Assembly: GCF_000768065.1 (NCBI RefSeq)
Contig: NZ_JRKM01000001.1
Span: 2,914,001-2,978,000 of the forward strand
Reading direction: 5' to 3'
DNA length: 64,000 nt
Origin: Aquabacterium sp. NJ1
GTDB taxonomy: Bacteria; Pseudomonadota; Gammaproteobacteria; Burkholderiales; Burkholderiaceae_C
In this document: piece by piece, positions 49,381-60,377 of the stretch
Numbering within the stretch: position 1 is the first letter of the stretch
Layout of the letters: each line of letters begins with the position of its first letter
Position numbers and translations under genes: made by a program
Notes under the pieces: model-generated
Database searches by the model: none
Told to the model about the DNA's origin: nothing
The model's input: the letters and a program-made list of their open reading frames with translations, nothing else

Positions 49381-49758
49381 ATGCCAACGATCAATCAGCT
49401 CGTGCGCCAAGGCCGTCAGGTCGAGGTCACGAAATCCAAGTCGCCTGCGATGCAGAACTGCCCGCAGCGCCGTGGTGTGTGCACCCGCGTGTACACCACC
49501 ACGCCCAAGAAGCCTAACTCCGCTCTGCGTAAGGTCGCCAAGGTGCGCCTGACCAACGGTTTCGAGGTGATCTCCTACATCGGCGGTGAAGGCCACAACC
49601 TGCAGGAACACAGCGTCGTGCTGGTTCGCGGCGGTCGTGTGAAGGACTTGCCTGGTGTGCGTTACCACATCGTGCGCGGCTCGCTTGACCTGCAAGGCGT
49701 CAAGGACCGTAAGCAGTCCCGCTCCAAGTACGGCGCCAAGCGCCCGAAGAAGGCCTAA
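49381..49758 (+). CDS. rpsL: 30S ribosomal protein S12
   Basis: Decoding-centre protein, 125 residues. [18 protein letters not shown] contains the Lys (position 43) and [13 protein letters not shown] the Lys (position 88) whose substitutions give streptomycin resistance; both are wild type here. [12 protein letters not shown] is the normal N-terminus. It is the first gene of the str operon, with the promoter about 160 nt upstream, and is followed by rpsG after 202 nt. Confidence 0.98.
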   Translation: MPTINQLVRQGRQVEVTKSKSPAMQNCPQRRGVCTRVYTTTPKKPNSALRKVAKVRLTNGFEVISYIGGEGHNLQEHSVVLVRGGRVKDLPGVRYHIVRGSLDLQGVKDRKQSRSKYGAKRPKKA

Positions 49759-49960
49759 TCAGCCTGCTAGAGAATTTGTCGGTCCATCTTCATCGGCGCG
49801 TCACCAAGTGGGCGCAAGCTGTTGTCGAGAAGGCCGAGGTGGCGGTTGTGTCCGGGTTGTCCGGCATGAACCGAGTAAGTGGAGTGTTCAGCCTCATTTT
49901 TGATGGCGCTCCAGATGCAGGCGAAAGTCAGCATCAACTGAAGCATTGAAAGGAAACGAA

Positions 49961-50431
49961 ATGCCTCGTCGTCGCGAAGTACCCAAGCGTGAAATCCTCC
50001 CAGATCCCAAGTTCGGATCTGTGGACCTCTCCAAGTTCATGAACGTGATCATGGAATCCGGCAAGAAGGCCGTTGCAGAGCGCATCATTTACGGTGCTCT
50101 GGAACAGGTCGAAAAGAAGGCCGGCAAGGATCCGCTGGAAATCTTTAACGTCGCTTTGAACAACATCAAGCCCGTGGTGGAAGTGAAATCCCGCCGCGTG
50201 GGTGGTGCGAACTACCAGGTTCCCGTTGAAGTTCGCCCTGCTCGTCGTATGGCCCTGGCCATGCGTTGGTTGAAAGAATCGTCGCGCAAGCGTTCCGAGA
50301 AGTCGATGGCCCAACGTCTGGCCAACGAACTGCTGGAAGCCGCTGAAGGCCGCGGCGGCGCGATGAAGAAGCGTGACGAAGTCCACCGTATGGCTGAGGC
50401 CAACAAGGCCTTCTCGCACTTCCGCTTCTAA
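49961..50431 (+). CDS. rpsG: 30S ribosomal protein S7
   Basis: Primary 16S rRNA binding protein that nucleates the 30S head. 156 residues: [24 protein letters not shown]-like [22 protein letters not shown] and [22 protein letters not shown]. The start at 49961 follows GAAAGGAAACG; an upstream in-frame ATG at 49946 lacks spacing. A 202-nt gap from rpsL holds no other gene. In E. coli S7 represses the str operon by binding the rpsL-rpsG spacer, so the long gap may serve that role here. Confidence 0.98.
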   Translation: MPRRREVPKREILPDPKFGSVDLSKFMNVIMESGKKAVAERIIYGALEQVEKKAGKDPLEIFNVALNNIKPVVEVKSRRVGGANYQVPVEVRPARRMALAMRWLKESSRKRSEKSMAQRLANELLEAAEGRGGAMKKRDEVHRMAEANKAFSHFRF

Positions 50432-50527
50432 TCCACCACCTGCGGCTTCGGCCGCAAAAAAGCGCCCGGTCCGTGATTCTGTGTTCGACAGACACGGCCG
50501 GCGCTTTGTCAAATCTGGAGTGACACC

Positions 50528-52633
50528 ATGTCCCGCAAGACCCCGATTGAGCGTTACCGCAACATTGGTATCTCGGCTCACATCGACGCCGGCAAGACCA
50601 CCACGACCGAACGCATCCTGTACTACACCGGCGTGAACCACAAGATCGGTGAAGTGCACGAAGGCGCTGCCACCATGGACTGGATGGAGCAGGAACAAGA
50701 GCGCGGCATCACGATCACGTCGGCTGCCACGACCTGCTTCTGGAAGGGCATGGACCTGTCCTACCCCGAGCACCGCTTCAACATCATCGACACCCCGGGC
50801 CACGTGGACTTCACCATCGAGGTGGAGCGTTCCATGCGCGTGCTCGACGGCGCCTGCATGGTGTACTGCGCCGTGGGCGGCGTGCAGCCTCAGTCTGAAA
50901 CCGTGTGGCGTCAGGCTAACAAGTACAAGGTGCCCCGCCTGGCCTTCGTCAACAAGATGGACCGTACCGGTGCCAACTTCTTCAAGGTCTACGACCAGAT
51001 GAAGCTGCGCCTGAAGGCCAACCCCGTGCCCGTGGTGATCCCCATCGGCGCCGAAGAAAACTTCGTGGGCGTGGTCGACCTGCTCAAGATGAAGGCCATC
51101 ATCTGGGACGAAGCCTCGCAAGGCATGAAGTTCGACTACCAGGACATCCCTGCGAACCTGGTGGAAGACGCCAAGAAGTGGCGCGAGAACATGATCGAAA
51201 CGGCGGCCGAAGCCACCGAAGATCTGATGAACAAGTACCTCGAAGAGGGCGACCTCTCCGAAGAAGACATCAAGCTGGCCCTGCGCACTCGCACCATCAA
51301 CTGCGAGATCCAGCCCATGCTGTGCGGCACCGCGTTCAAGAACAAGGGCGTGCAACGCATGCTGGACGCCGTGATCGACTACCTGCCTTCGCCCGTGGAC
51401 ATCCCTCCCGTGGCCGGCACGGACGACAACGAGCAGCCCACCACGCGCCGTGCTGACGACAACGAGAAGTTCGCCGCCCTGGCCTTCAAGCTGATGACCG
51501 ACCCGTACGTCGGTCAGCTGACCTTCGTGCGCGTCTACTCCGGCGTGCTGAAGTCGGGCGACTCCGTCTTCAACCCGATCAAGGGCAAGAAGGAACGTAT
51601 CGGCCGTATTCTGCAGATGCACGCCAACCAGCGTGAAGAAATCTCCGAAATTCTGGCTGGCGACATCGCCGCTTGCGTGGGCCTGAAGGAAGTCACCACG
51701 GGTGAGACCCTGTGTGATCCGGACGCCATCGTGACGCTGGAAAAGATGGTCTTCCCTGAGCCCGTGATCTCGCAGGCTGTCGAGCCCAAGACCAAGGCTG
51801 ACCAGGAAAAGATGGGTATCGCCCTGAGCCGTCTGGCCAAGGAAGACCCGTCCTTCCGTTTGCGCACCGACGAAGAATCGGGCCAGACCATCATCTCCGG
51901 CATGGGCGAGCTCCACCTGGAAATCATCGTCGACCGCATGAAGCGCGAATTCGGCGTGGAAGCCAACGTGGGCAAGCCTCAAGTGGCTTACCGCGAAACC
52001 ATCCGCAAGACCGTCACCGAAGTCGAAGGCAAGTTCGTTCGCCAGTCGGGCGGTAAGGGCCAGTACGGTCACGTCGTGCTGACCGTCGAGCCGTTGGAAC
52101 CCGGCGGCAAGGGCTTCGAGTTCGTCGACGAAATCAAGGGTGGTGTGGTTCCTCGTGAATACATCCCCGCGGTGGAAAAGGGCATCATCGACACGCTGCC
52201 TGCCGGCGTGCTGGCTGGTTACCCCGTCGTCGACGTGCGCGTGCGCCTGACCTTCGGTTCGTACCACGACGTGGACTCCAACGAAAACGCCTTCAAGATG
52301 GCTGCTTCGATGGGCTTCAAGGAAGGTATGCGCAAGGCCAGCCCCGTGATCCTCGAGCCGATGATGGCCGTGGAAGTGGAAACGCCGGAAGACTACGCCG
52401 GTACCGTGATGGGTGACCTGTCGTCTCGTCGCGGCATGGTGCAGGGCATGGACGACATGGTCGGCGGTGGCAAGGTCATCAAGGCCGAAGTGCCGCTGTC
52501 GGAAATGTTCGGCTACTCGACCTCGCTGCGTTCCGCCACGCAAGGTCGCGCCACGTACACGATGGAGTTCAAGCAGTACGCTGAAGCTCCGAAGAACGTG
52601 GCCGACGCCATCATCAGCGCTCGCTCCAAGTAA
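50528..52633 (+). CDS. fusA: Elongation factor G
   Basis: Ribosomal translocase, 701 residues. G1 is [20 protein letters not shown], switch [23 protein letters not shown]4 [10 protein letters not shown]; domains II-V follow, with domain IV near [16 protein letters not shown]. Length is typical of the main EF-G. The ATG at 50528 follows GGAG. The 96-nt gap before it carries TGCGGC-TTCG-GCCGCA and a longer GC hairpin but no T run. It is followed by tuf after 242 nt. Confidence 0.98.
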   Translation: MSRKTPIERYRNIGISAHIDAGKTTTTERILYYTGVNHKIGEVHEGAATMDWMEQEQERGITITSAATTCFWKGMDLSYPEHRFNIIDTPGHVDFTIEVERSMRVLDGACMVYCAVGGVQPQSETVWRQANKYKVPRLAFVNKMDRTGANFFKVYDQMKLRLKANPVPVVIPIGAEENFVGVVDLLKMKAIIWDEASQGMKFDYQDIPANLVEDAKKWRENMIETAAEATEDLMNKYLEEGDLSEEDIKLALRTRTINCEIQPMLCGTAFKNKGVQRMLDAVIDYLPSPVDIPPVAGTDDNEQPTTRRADDNEKFAALAFKLMTDPYVGQLTFVRVYSGVLKSGDSVFNPIKGKKERIGRILQMHANQREEISEILAGDIAACVGLKEVTTGETLCDPDAIVTLEKMVFPEPVISQAVEPKTKADQEKMGIALSRLAKEDPSFRLRTDEESGQTIISGMGELHLEIIVDRMKREFGVEANVGKPQVAYRETIRKTVTEVEGKFVRQSGGKGQYGHVVLTVEPLEPGGKGFEFVDEIKGGVVPREYIPAVEKGIIDTLPAGVLAGYPVVDVRVRLTFGSYHDVDSNENAFKMAASMGFKEGMRKASPVILEPMMAVEVETPEDYAGTVMGDLSSRRGMVQGMDDMVGGGKVIKAEVPLSEMFGYSTSLRSATQGRATYTMEFKQYAEAPKNVADAIISARSK

Positions 52634-52653
52634 AGTCCACCCCCTACGCGCTT

Positions 52654-52679
52654 CGCGCGCCCCCTCAAGGGGGCGCGCG
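52654..52679. repeat. Palindromic REP-like element between fusA and tuf
   Basis: Eleven bases CGCGCGCCCCC are followed by TCAA and their perfect complement GGGGGCGCGCG. No T run follows, so it is a weak terminator at best. The CCCTCAAGGG core recalls the dispersed intergenic palindromes of Comamonadaceae. A related core, CACCCC-TCAG-GGGGTG, precedes trpE. Confidence 0.6.
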
Positions 52680-52709
52680 GCGTAAAGGGTGTGCTTTGTG
52701 CTCCGTCGA

Positions 52710-52738
52710 TTGATGGTGCCGGGTTCGGGTGGTAACAT
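52710..52738 (+). promoter_or_regulatory. Promoter of the second tuf gene
   Basis: TTGATG (52710-52715) and TAACAT (52733-52738) with optimal 17-nt spacing, 137 nt before the tuf ATG. It would let tuf and rpsJ be expressed independently of fusA. Confidence 0.6.
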
Positions 52739-52875
52739 CCGGCCCCTCCCTTTGTTGGGACCAATTTCAAGCCGGTCTTCGGCGCCTCCTTTGTGGGGTT
52801 GGCTTGCTGCCCATGGCAAGCCTGTGCTGGAGACCTAAAACACGCATGGGCAACTGTTCTTTGTTGGAGAAACAA

Positions 52876-54066
<1,191 letters not shown>

Positions 54067-54144
54067 TTTGCATGACACCTGCCCGTCTCTGGCCTTCGGG
54101 TCTTGACGGGCGTCTCATCGCTCTTTAATTAAAGGAAGTGTGTC

Positions 54145-54456
54145 ATGGCACAACAGAAGATCCGCATCCGCCTGAAGGCGTTTGACTACAAGCTGATCGA
54201 CCAGTCGTCGGCTGAAATCGTGGAAACCGCCAAGCGTACCGGCGCCATCGTCAAGGGCCCTGTGCCCCTGCCGACCCGCCTGCAACGTTTCGACATCCTG
54301 CGTTCGCCGCACGTCAACAAGACGTCGCGCGACCAGTTCGAAATCCGCACCCACCAGCGTCTGATGGACATCGTGGACCCGACCGATAAGACGGTTGACG
54401 CCCTGATGAAGCTCGACCTGCCGGCTGGCGTGGACGTCGAAATCAAGCTGCAGTGA
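54145..54456 (+). CDS. rpsJ: 30S ribosomal protein S10
   Basis: Ribosomal protein and NusG/NusE transcription partner, 103 residues: [42 protein letters not shown] and [15 protein letters not shown] are canonical. Good ribosome site AAAGGAAG. It is followed by a strong terminator and a new promoter instead of running directly into rplC, so it is here part of the tuf transcript rather than the head of the S10 operon. Confidence 0.98.
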   Translation: MAQQKIRIRLKAFDYKLIDQSSAEIVETAKRTGAIVKGPVPLPTRLQRFDILRSPHVNKTSRDQFEIRTHQRLMDIVDPTDKTVDALMKLDLPAGVDVEIKLQ

Positions 54457-54493
54457 TGTGATGCGTTCCTGGTGAACGCATGGCAGAACTGAG

Positions 54494-54530
54494 AAACCGC
54501 CTCAGGGCTTCGGCTCTCGGGCGGTTTTTT
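54494..54530 (+). terminator. Intrinsic terminator between rpsJ and rplC
   Basis: AAACCGCC (54494-54501) pairs with GGCGGTTT (54520-54527); inner AGGGC-TTCG-GCTCT pairs; TTTTTT follows. Canonical. Confidence 0.9.
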
Positions 54531-54553
54531 CATGCCCGGGGCCTGCGTGCGGC

Positions 54554-54582
54554 TTGCGCAATGTTCGGTGCATTGTTATACT
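54554..54582 (+). promoter_or_regulatory. Promoter of the rplC-rpsQ operon with a long leader
   Basis: TTGCGC (54554-54559), 17-nt spacer, TATACT (54577-54582). Transcription would give a leader of about 180 nt before rplC. The leader ends with GGCTCC-CAATTGT-GGAGCT (about 54741-54759), a hairpin that includes the rplC Shine-Dalgarno GGAG; this could be a control site for an operon-encoded protein such as L4 (inference). Confidence 0.75.
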
Positions 54583-54768
54583 CGCAGGCTTTCCCGTAAT
54601 GGGTGGATTGCGCGTTGCCTAAATTTTAAGCAGCAAACAACCATTCGAGCAGGAATTCGAAGGCGCTTGCCATGTCCGTACGAGTGACAGGCGCCGAAAG
54701 AGTCGGCCCGGCCAATCGATGTCGGGCTTGTGTAAAAGGCTCCCAATTGTGGAGCTGGAGAAAAAACC

Positions 54769-55443
54769 ATGAGTCTTAGCAATCGCCTCGGATTGCTGGG
54801 CCGCAAGGTGGGCATGATGCGCATCTACACAGACGACGGCGACGCCGTGCCTGTGACTGTGCTCGACGTGTCCAACAACCGCGTGTCCCAGGTCAAAACC
54901 GTTGAGACTGACGGCTACACCGCTGTGCAAGTGGTGTTCGGCTCGCGCAAAGCATCGCGCGTGACCAAGCCTGAAGCTGGCCATATGGCCAAAGCTGGTG
55001 TGGAAGCTGGTGAAATCACCCGCGAATTCCGCGTCGCTCCTGAAGTCGCCGCCGATCTGAAGGCCGGTGCCACCATTGCCCCCGCCACCCTGTTCCAGGC
55101 TGGCCAGCTGGTTGACGTGCAAGGCACCTCGATCGGTAAGGGCTACGCCGGCACCATCAAGCGCCACAACTTCGGTTCGCAACGTGCCTCGCACGGTAAC
55201 TCGCGTTCGCACAACGTTCCTGGCTCCATCTCGATGGCGCAGGATCCTGGCCGCGTGTTCCCTGGCAAGCGCATGACGGGCCACATGGGCGATGAAACCG
55301 TGACCACGCAAAACCTCGACGTCGTGCGCGTTGACGAAGCTCGTCAACTGCTGCTGGTCAAGGGTGCCGTGCCTGGCGCCAAGGGTGGCTTTGTCACCGT
55401 GCGTCCTGCCGTCAAGGTCAAGATCAAGAAAGGGGCCAACTGA
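54769..55443 (+). CDS. rplC: 50S ribosomal protein L3
   Basis: Early assembly protein close to the peptidyl-transferase centre. 224 residues with [21 protein letters not shown], the loop [19 protein letters not shown], and [17 protein letters not shown]; the methylated Gln region (Q of [10 protein letters not shown]) is conserved. First gene of the operon started by the promoter at 54554; its last base is the first of the rplD start. Confidence 0.98.
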   Translation: MSLSNRLGLLGRKVGMMRIYTDDGDAVPVTVLDVSNNRVSQVKTVETDGYTAVQVVFGSRKASRVTKPEAGHMAKAGVEAGEITREFRVAPEVAADLKAGATIAPATLFQAGQLVDVQGTSIGKGYAGTIKRHNFGSQRASHGNSRSHNVPGSISMAQDPGRVFPGKRMTGHMGDETVTTQNLDVVRVDEARQLLLVKGAVPGAKGGFVTVRPAVKVKIKKGAN

Positions 55444-56066
55444 TGGCACAGCTGGAACTCCTGAATGAACAGGGTCAGGCTGCCTCCAAGGTTGAGGCTT
55501 CTGACACCGTGTTCGGCCGTGAGTACAACGAAGCCCTGATCCATCAGGTCGTCGTCGCTTACCAGGCCAATGCCCGTCAAGGTACCCGCGCCCAGAAGGA
55601 CCGCGAGACCGTCAAGCACACCACCAAGAAGCCCTGGCGCCAAAAGGGCACCGGTCGCGCTCGTGCTGGTATGTCGTCCTCGCCCCTGTGGCGTGGCGGT
55701 GGTCGGATCTTCCCGAACAGCCCTGACGAAAACTTCACCCACAAGGTCAACAAGAAGATGTACCGCGCCGGTATGGCCGCCATCTTCTCGCAGCTGGCCC
55801 GCGAAGGCCGCCTGGCCGTGGTGGATTCGATCACGGTCGAAGCCCCCAAGACCAAGTTGCTGGCTGCCAAGCTGAAGGCCATGAACCTGGACCACGTCCT
55901 GGTCATCGCTGACACCGTGGACGAGAACCTGTTCCTGGCCGCTCGCAACCTGCCCAACGTGCTGGTGGTTGAGCCCCGTTACGCCGATCCCCTGTCCCTG
56001 GTCCATTACAAGAAGGTTCTGGTCACCAAGGGCGCGATCGACAAGCTGCAGGAGATGTTCGCATGA
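55443..56066 (+). CDS. rplD: 50S ribosomal protein L4
   Basis: 207 residues lining the exit tunnel; [32 protein letters not shown] is the extended loop and [24 protein letters not shown] the globular part. In E. coli it autoregulates the S10 operon through the rpsJ leader; that leader is not in the same place here because rpsJ is in another transcript. Overlaps rplC by 1 base and rplW by 4. Confidence 0.98.
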   Translation: MAQLELLNEQGQAASKVEASDTVFGREYNEALIHQVVVAYQANARQGTRAQKDRETVKHTTKKPWRQKGTGRARAGMSSSPLWRGGGRIFPNSPDENFTHKVNKKMYRAGMAAIFSQLAREGRLAVVDSITVEAPKTKLLAAKLKAMNLDHVLVIADTVDENLFLAARNLPNVLVVEPRYADPLSLVHYKKVLVTKGAIDKLQEMFA

Positions 56067-56377
56067 GCACTCTGAAATTCGATGAAAGCCGCCTGCTGAA
56101 GGTGCTGGTCGCTCCGATCATTTCGGAAAAGGCCACCGCTGCTGCTGAAGAGCGCGGCCAAGTGCTGTTCAAGGTGATGCGCGACGCCACCAAGCCCGAG
56201 ATCAAGGCCGCTGTTGAGCTGCTGTTCAAGGTCGAAGTGAAGTCGGTGCAAGTCCTGAACCAGAAGGGCAAGACCAAGCGTTTCGGTGGCCGTACCGGCC
56301 GTCGTGACCACGCCAAGAAGGCCTTCGTGGCCCTCAAGGAAGGTCAAGAGCTGAACTTCTCCGGGGAGGCTGCGTAA
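56063..56377 (+). CDS. rplW: 50S ribosomal protein L23
   Basis: 104 residues at the exit-tunnel rim, docking site of SRP and trigger factor. [28 protein letters not shown] and [38 protein letters not shown] are canonical. ATGA overlap with rplD. Confidence 0.98.
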   Translation: MSTLKFDESRLLKVLVAPIISEKATAAAEERGQVLFKVMRDATKPEIKAAVELLFKVEVKSVQVLNQKGKTKRFGGRTGRRDHAKKAFVALKEGQELNFSGEAA

Positions 56378-56379
56378 TC

Positions 56380-57204
56380 ATGGCCGTCGTTAAAGTCAAA
56401 CCAACCTCGCCTGGCCGCCGTGGCGTGGTCAAGGTGGTGCACAAGCACCTGCACAAGGGCAAGCCGGAAGCCTCGCTGCTGGAACCCCAGAAGCAGAACT
56501 CGGGCCGTAACAACAACGGTCACATCACGGTTCGCCACAAGGGCGGTGGTCACAAGCACCACTACCGCGTGGTCGATTTCATCCGTAACAAGGATGGCAT
56601 CCCCGCGAAGGTCGAGCGCATCGAGTACGACCCCAACCGCACGGCTCACATCGCTCTGGTGTGTTATGCCGACGGTGAGCGTCGCTACATCATCGCTCCC
56701 CGTGGCCTGGAAGCTGGCGCTACCGTGATCAGCGGCTCTGAAGCCCCGATCAAGGCTGGCAACACGCTGCCTATCCGCAACATCCCCGTGGGTTCGACCA
56801 TCCACAACATCGAACTGAAGCCTGGCAAGGGCGGTCAGATCGCTCGTTCGGCTGGTACGTCCGCTGTGCTGATGGCCCGCGAAGGCACCTACGCTCAGGT
56901 TCGCCTGCGCTCCGGTGAAGTTCGCAAGGTGCACATCGAATGCCGCGCCACCCTGGGTGAAGTGAGCAACGAAGAGCACAGCCTGCGTCAATACGGTAAG
57001 GCCGGTGCCATCCGCTGGAAGGGTATCCGCCCGACCGTTCGTGGCGTCGCCATGAACCCGGTGGACCACCCGCACGGTGGTGGCGAAGGCCGTACTGGCG
57101 AAGGTCAAGTCCCTGTGTCCCCATGGAACACACTGACGAAGGGCTATCGCACCCGCAACAACAAGCGCACGCAGACCTTCATTGTGTCGCGTCGCAAGAA
57201 GTAA
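56380..57204 (+). CDS. rplB: 50S ribosomal protein L2
   Basis: 274 residues, central to peptidyl-transferase assembly. [70 protein letters not shown] (containing the functionally important His) and the basic tail [20 protein letters not shown] are all present. Follows rplW by 2 nt. Confidence 0.98.
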   Translation: MAVVKVKPTSPGRRGVVKVVHKHLHKGKPEASLLEPQKQNSGRNNNGHITVRHKGGGHKHHYRVVDFIRNKDGIPAKVERIEYDPNRTAHIALVCYADGERRYIIAPRGLEAGATVISGSEAPIKAGNTLPIRNIPVGSTIHNIELKPGKGGQIARSAGTSAVLMAREGTYAQVRLRSGEVRKVHIECRATLGEVSNEEHSLRQYGKAGAIRWKGIRPTVRGVAMNPVDHPHGGGEGRTGEGQVPVSPWNTLTKGYRTRNNKRTQTFIVSRRKK

Positions 57205-57217
57205 GAGGTAGGCTGAT

Positions 57218-57493
57218 ATGGCTCGTTCTCTTAAAAAGGGTCCTTTCATTGACCACCACTTGGCCGCCAAGGTCGAGAAGGCTGTGGCAACCAAGGACAA
57301 AAAGCCCATCAAGACCTGGTCGCGTCGTTCGACCATCCTGCCTGAGTTCATCGGCCTGACGATTGCTGTGCACAACGGTAAGCAGCACGTGCCCGTGTAC
57401 ATCCAGGATCAGATGGTTGGCCACAAGCTCGGCGAGTTCGCCCTGACCCGTACGTTCAAGGGTCACCCAGGCGACAAGAAAGCCAAGAAATAA
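57218..57493 (+). CDS. rpsS: 30S ribosomal protein S19
   Basis: 91 residues: [50 protein letters not shown], and [24 protein letters not shown] are canonical for S19 of the 30S head. Good ribosome site AGAGG. Confidence 0.98.
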   Translation: MARSLKKGPFIDHHLAAKVEKAVATKDKKPIKTWSRRSTILPEFIGLTIAVHNGKQHVPVYIQDQMVGHKLGEFALTRTFKGHPGDKKAKK

Positions 57494-57505
57494 GGAGCAG
57501 CGACG

Positions 57506-57835
57506 ATGGAAACGAAAGCAATCGTTCGCGGTGTTCGCCTGTCTTGCGACAAGGGTCGTCTGGTTGCAGACATGATCCGTGGCAAGAAGGTTGACCAAGC
57601 CCTGAACATCCTGGAATTCACCCAGAAGAAGGCCGCTGGCATCATCAAGAAGGCTCTGGAGTCGGCAATCGCCAACGCCGAGCACAACGACGGTGCTGAC
57701 ATCGATGAACTGAAGGTCAAGACCATCTATGTGGAGCAAGGCACCACGTTGAAGCGTTTCACCGCCCGCGCAAAGGGCCGTGGCAATCGCATCAGCAAGC
57801 CGACCTGCCACATCTATGTGACCGTGGGCAACTAA
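57506..57835 (+). CDS. rplV: 50S ribosomal protein L22
   Basis: 109 residues. [29 protein letters not shown] at the start and the exit-tunnel hairpin near [24 protein letters not shown] are typical. The hairpin tip, whose deletion gives macrolide resistance, is intact. 12 nt after rpsS. Confidence 0.98.
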   Translation: METKAIVRGVRLSCDKGRLVADMIRGKKVDQALNILEFTQKKAAGIIKKALESAIANAEHNDGADIDELKVKTIYVEQGTTLKRFTARAKGRGNRISKPTCHIYVTVGN

Positions 57836-57848
57836 GCAGAGGCTGACT

Positions 57849-58709
57849 ATGGGACAGAAAATCCACCCAACCGGCTTCCGCCTGGCCGTCACCCGCAATT
57901 GGGCATCGCGTTGGTACGCTACCAACCGTCAATTTGCCTCGATGCTGGCTGAAGACCTGGAAGTCCGTGAATTCCTGAAGAAGAAGCTCAAGAACGCGGC
58001 CGTGTCGCGCATCTTGATCGAGCGTCCCGCCAAGAGCGCACGCATCACCATTTTCTCGGCTCGTCCGGGCGTGGTGATCGGCAAGAAGGGCGAAGACATC
58101 GAAAACCTGAAGCTCGAACTGGCCAAGCGTCTGAATTGCCCGGTCTCGGTGAACATCGAAGAAGTGCGCAAGCCTGAAGTCGATGCTCAACTGATCGCCG
58201 ATTCGATCACGCAGCAGCTGGAAAAGCGCATCATGTTCCGCCGCGCCATGAAGCGCGCGATGCAGAACGCCATGCGTCTGGGCGCCCAGGGCATCAAGAT
58301 CATGTCGTCGGGTCGCCTCAACGGCATCGAAATCGCTCGTACCGAGTGGTACCGTGAAGGCCGCGTGCCTCTCCACACCCTGCGTGCGGACATCGACTAC
58401 GGCACCTCCGAAGCTCACACCACCTACGGTGTGATCGGCGTGAAGGTGTGGGTCTACCGCGGTGACCGTCTGGCCAATGGCGAAGCCCCTGTGCTCAAGG
58501 GCGACGACAGCCAGGATGACCGTCGCAACCGCCGTGGCCCTCGTAACGACCGTCCCGGTGGCGATCGCCGCCCTGGTGGTCGTGGCCCTGGTCGTGGTGC
58601 CCCTCGTGCCGATGGCGCTCCGTCTGATGGCAGCGACAAGCCTGCTGTCGCCGCTGACGCCAAGCGCGTTCGCAAGGCAGCTCCTGCTGCCGAGGCGAAA
58701 GGAGAATAA
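57849..58709 (+). CDS. rpsC: 30S ribosomal protein S3 with an Arg/Gly-rich tail
   Basis: 286 residues. The normal core includes [21 protein letters not shown], the KH domain with [14 protein letters not shown], and [13 protein letters not shown]. Residues about 218-286 form a low-complexity tail rich in Arg, Gly, Asp and Ala ([32 protein letters not shown]) that E. coli S3 (233 residues) lacks; similar tails occur in other Burkholderiales. The tail would be disordered and basic on the solvent side near the mRNA entry site. Confidence 0.97.
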   Translation: MGQKIHPTGFRLAVTRNWASRWYATNRQFASMLAEDLEVREFLKKKLKNAAVSRILIERPAKSARITIFSARPGVVIGKKGEDIENLKLELAKRLNCPVSVNIEEVRKPEVDAQLIADSITQQLEKRIMFRRAMKRAMQNAMRLGAQGIKIMSSGRLNGIEIARTEWYREGRVPLHTLRADIDYGTSEAHTTYGVIGVKVWVYRGDRLANGEAPVLKGDDSQDDRRNRRGPRNDRPGGDRRPGGRGPGRGAPRADGAPSDGSDKPAVAADAKRVRKAAPAAEAKGE

Positions 58710-58711
58710 AC

Positions 58712-59128
58712 ATGTTGCAACCTAATCGTCGCAAGTTCCGCAAGGAGCACAAGGGCCGTAACACGGGTGTCGCCACCCGCGGTGCCGATGTGTCCTTTGG
58801 TGATTTCGGCCTGAAGGCGACCGAACGTGGCCGTATCACGGCTCGTCAGATCGAAGCCGCACGTCGTGCGATTTCGCGTCACATCAAGCGTGGCGGTCGT
58901 ATCTTCATCCGCATCTTCCCGGACAAGCCCATTTCGAACAAGCCTGCCGAAGTCCGTATGGGCAACGGTAAGGGTAACGTCGAGTACTACGTGGCTGAAA
59001 TTCAGCCCGGCAAGGTGCTCTACGAAATCCAGGGCGTGCCCGAAGAACTCGCTCGCGAGGCGTTCACGCTGGCCGCTGCCAAGCTGCCACTGAGCACCAC
59101 GTTCGTTGGCCGCCAGTTCGGCATCTAA
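58712..59128 (+). CDS. rplP: 50S ribosomal protein L16
   Basis: 138 residues: [67 protein letters not shown]. Contacts tRNA in the A site. Two nt after rpsC. Confidence 0.98.
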   Translation: MLQPNRRKFRKEHKGRNTGVATRGADVSFGDFGLKATERGRITARQIEAARRAISRHIKRGGRIFIRIFPDKPISNKPAEVRMGNGKGNVEYYVAEIQPGKVLYEIQGVPEELAREAFTLAAAKLPLSTTFVGRQFGI

Positions 59129-59150
59129 TTCAAGGCGTAAGGAGAAAGTT

Positions 59151-59351
59151 ATGGCGAAAGCCTCTGAACTGCGCGCCAAGGATGTGGCCGCACTGGAAAC
59201 CGAAATCAAGGACTTGCTGAAGTCGCACTTCAACCTGCGTATGCAGCGTGCCACCCAGCAGCTCAATGACCACTCGGCTCTGAAGAAGACTCGTCGCGAC
59301 ATCGCTCGCGCCAAGACGATTCTGACCGAGAAGAAAGGAGCCGCCCAATGA
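59151..59351 (+). CDS. rpmC: 50S ribosomal protein L29
   Basis: 66 residues: [36 protein letters not shown] and [13 protein letters not shown] are canonical. The ATG at 59151 has AAGGAG upstream; the frame extends into rplP but that part is not L29. Stop overlaps the rpsQ start (ATGA). Confidence 0.97.
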   Translation: MAKASELRAKDVAALETEIKDLLKSHFNLRMQRATQQLNDHSALKKTRRDIARAKTILTEKKGAAQ

Positions 59352-59617
59352 CGGAAGCTCAAACCAAAGTGACCCGTACCCTGGTGGGTAAGGTTGTCAG
59401 CGACGCTCGCGCCAAGACCGTGACCGTGCTGGTCGAGCGTCGTGTCAAGCACGAGCTCTACGGCAAGATCGTGGCCAAGTCGAGCAAGTACCACGCTCAC
59501 GATGAGAACAATGAGTTCCACATCGGCGACGTGGTCGAGATCACCGAAAGCCGCCCGCTGTCCAAGACCAAGAACTGGGTTGTGTCCCGTCTGGTCGAGA
59601 AGGCTCAAGGCGTCTGA
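59348..59617 (+). CDS. rpsQ: 30S ribosomal protein S17
   Basis: 89 residues: [69 protein letters not shown]. Last gene of the operon: a strong terminator follows 77 nt later, and rplN/rplX/rplE of the spc operon, which follow in E. coli, are absent. Confidence 0.98.
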   Translation: MTEAQTKVTRTLVGKVVSDARAKTVTVLVERRVKHELYGKIVAKSSKYHAHDENNEFHIGDVVEITESRPLSKTKNWVVSRLVEKAQGV

Positions 59618-59693
59618 TCTGTCCTTGCTGACACCCTAGGCAACTCACATTGCCACAAAGCCACCGGGGCGTAATCCTCGGTGGTGCAAGCAA

Positions 59694-59729
59694 AACCGGC
59701 TTGCCAGTCATACTGGCGGCCGGTTTTTT
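59694..59729 (+). terminator. Intrinsic terminator after rpsQ
   Basis: AACCGGC (59694-59700) pairs with GCCGGTT (59719-59725), with an inner TGCCAG-TCATA-CTGGC(G) stem, followed by TTTT. Ends the rplC-rpsQ operon. Confidence 0.9.
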
Positions 59730-59758
59730 CATTGCTGATTTGATTTCAGGAGACGAAC

Positions 59759-60274
59759 ATGATCAAGGTTGGTGACAAGCTGCCCGCAGGCACGCTGTTC
59801 GAGTTCATCGAGGTGGAAGGCGAAGGCTGTAGCCTGGGTCCCAATGCCTTTGACATTGGCAAGGCCACAGCGGGCAAGACCATCGCGCTGTTCGGGTTGC
59901 CGGGTGCGTTCACCCCCACCTGCTCGGCCCAGCATGCGCCAGGCTACATCGCTCAGGCCGAGGCCTTCAAGGCGGTCGGTGTGGACGAGATCTGGTGCGT
60001 GTCGGTGAACGATGCCTTCGTGATGGGCGCCTGGGGCCGTGAGCTGAAGGCTGCCGGCAAGGTCCGCATGATGGCCGATGGCAGTGCCGACTTCGCCAAG
60101 GCGACCGGCCTGACGCTGGACCTGACGGCCAAGGGCCTGGGCCTGCGTTCAGGGCGCTACAGCATGCTGGTCAAGGACGGCGTGGTGGCCGCCTTGAACG
60201 TGGAAGAGGGCGGCGGCTACAAGGTGAGCGATGCCGAGACGCTGCTGACTCAGGCGCGCAAGCTGCAGGCCTGA
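59759..60274 (+). CDS. Peroxiredoxin, Prx5 type
   Basis: A thiol peroxidase reducing hydrogen and organic peroxides. 171 residues of the Prx5/AhpC-TSA fold: VGDKLPAGTLFEF, KTIALFGLPGAFTPTCSAQHAPGY with the peroxidatic Cys in PTCS, DEIWCVSVNDAFVMGAWG, and FAKATGLTLDLTAKGLGLRSGRYSMLV. Whether a second Cys resolves it (candidates are the Cys in GEGCSLG and in IWCVSV) or glutathione/thioredoxin does is open. AGGAG lies 6 nt before the ATG. Own terminator downstream; probably monocistronic. Confidence 0.93.
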   Translation: MIKVGDKLPAGTLFEFIEVEGEGCSLGPNAFDIGKATAGKTIALFGLPGAFTPTCSAQHAPGYIAQAEAFKAVGVDEIWCVSVNDAFVMGAWGRELKAAGKVRMMADGSADFAKATGLTLDLTAKGLGLRSGRYSMLVKDGVVAALNVEEGGGYKVSDAETLLTQARKLQA

Positions 60275-60311
60275 TCAGGCCTTGAAGCGCGCGGCGAGCG
60301 CCAATGAAGAA

Positions 60312-60340
60312 GGGCGATGCACATGCGGCATCGCCCTTTT
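60312..60340 (+). terminator. Intrinsic terminator after the peroxiredoxin gene
   Basis: GGGCGATGC (60312-60320) pairs perfectly with GCATCGCCC (60328-60336), followed by TTTT. The convergent DUF962 gene ends 41 nt away. Confidence 0.88.
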
Positions 60341-60377
60341 GTATTGGGGGTGGGTGAGGTGGCGAGCGAGTGAGACT

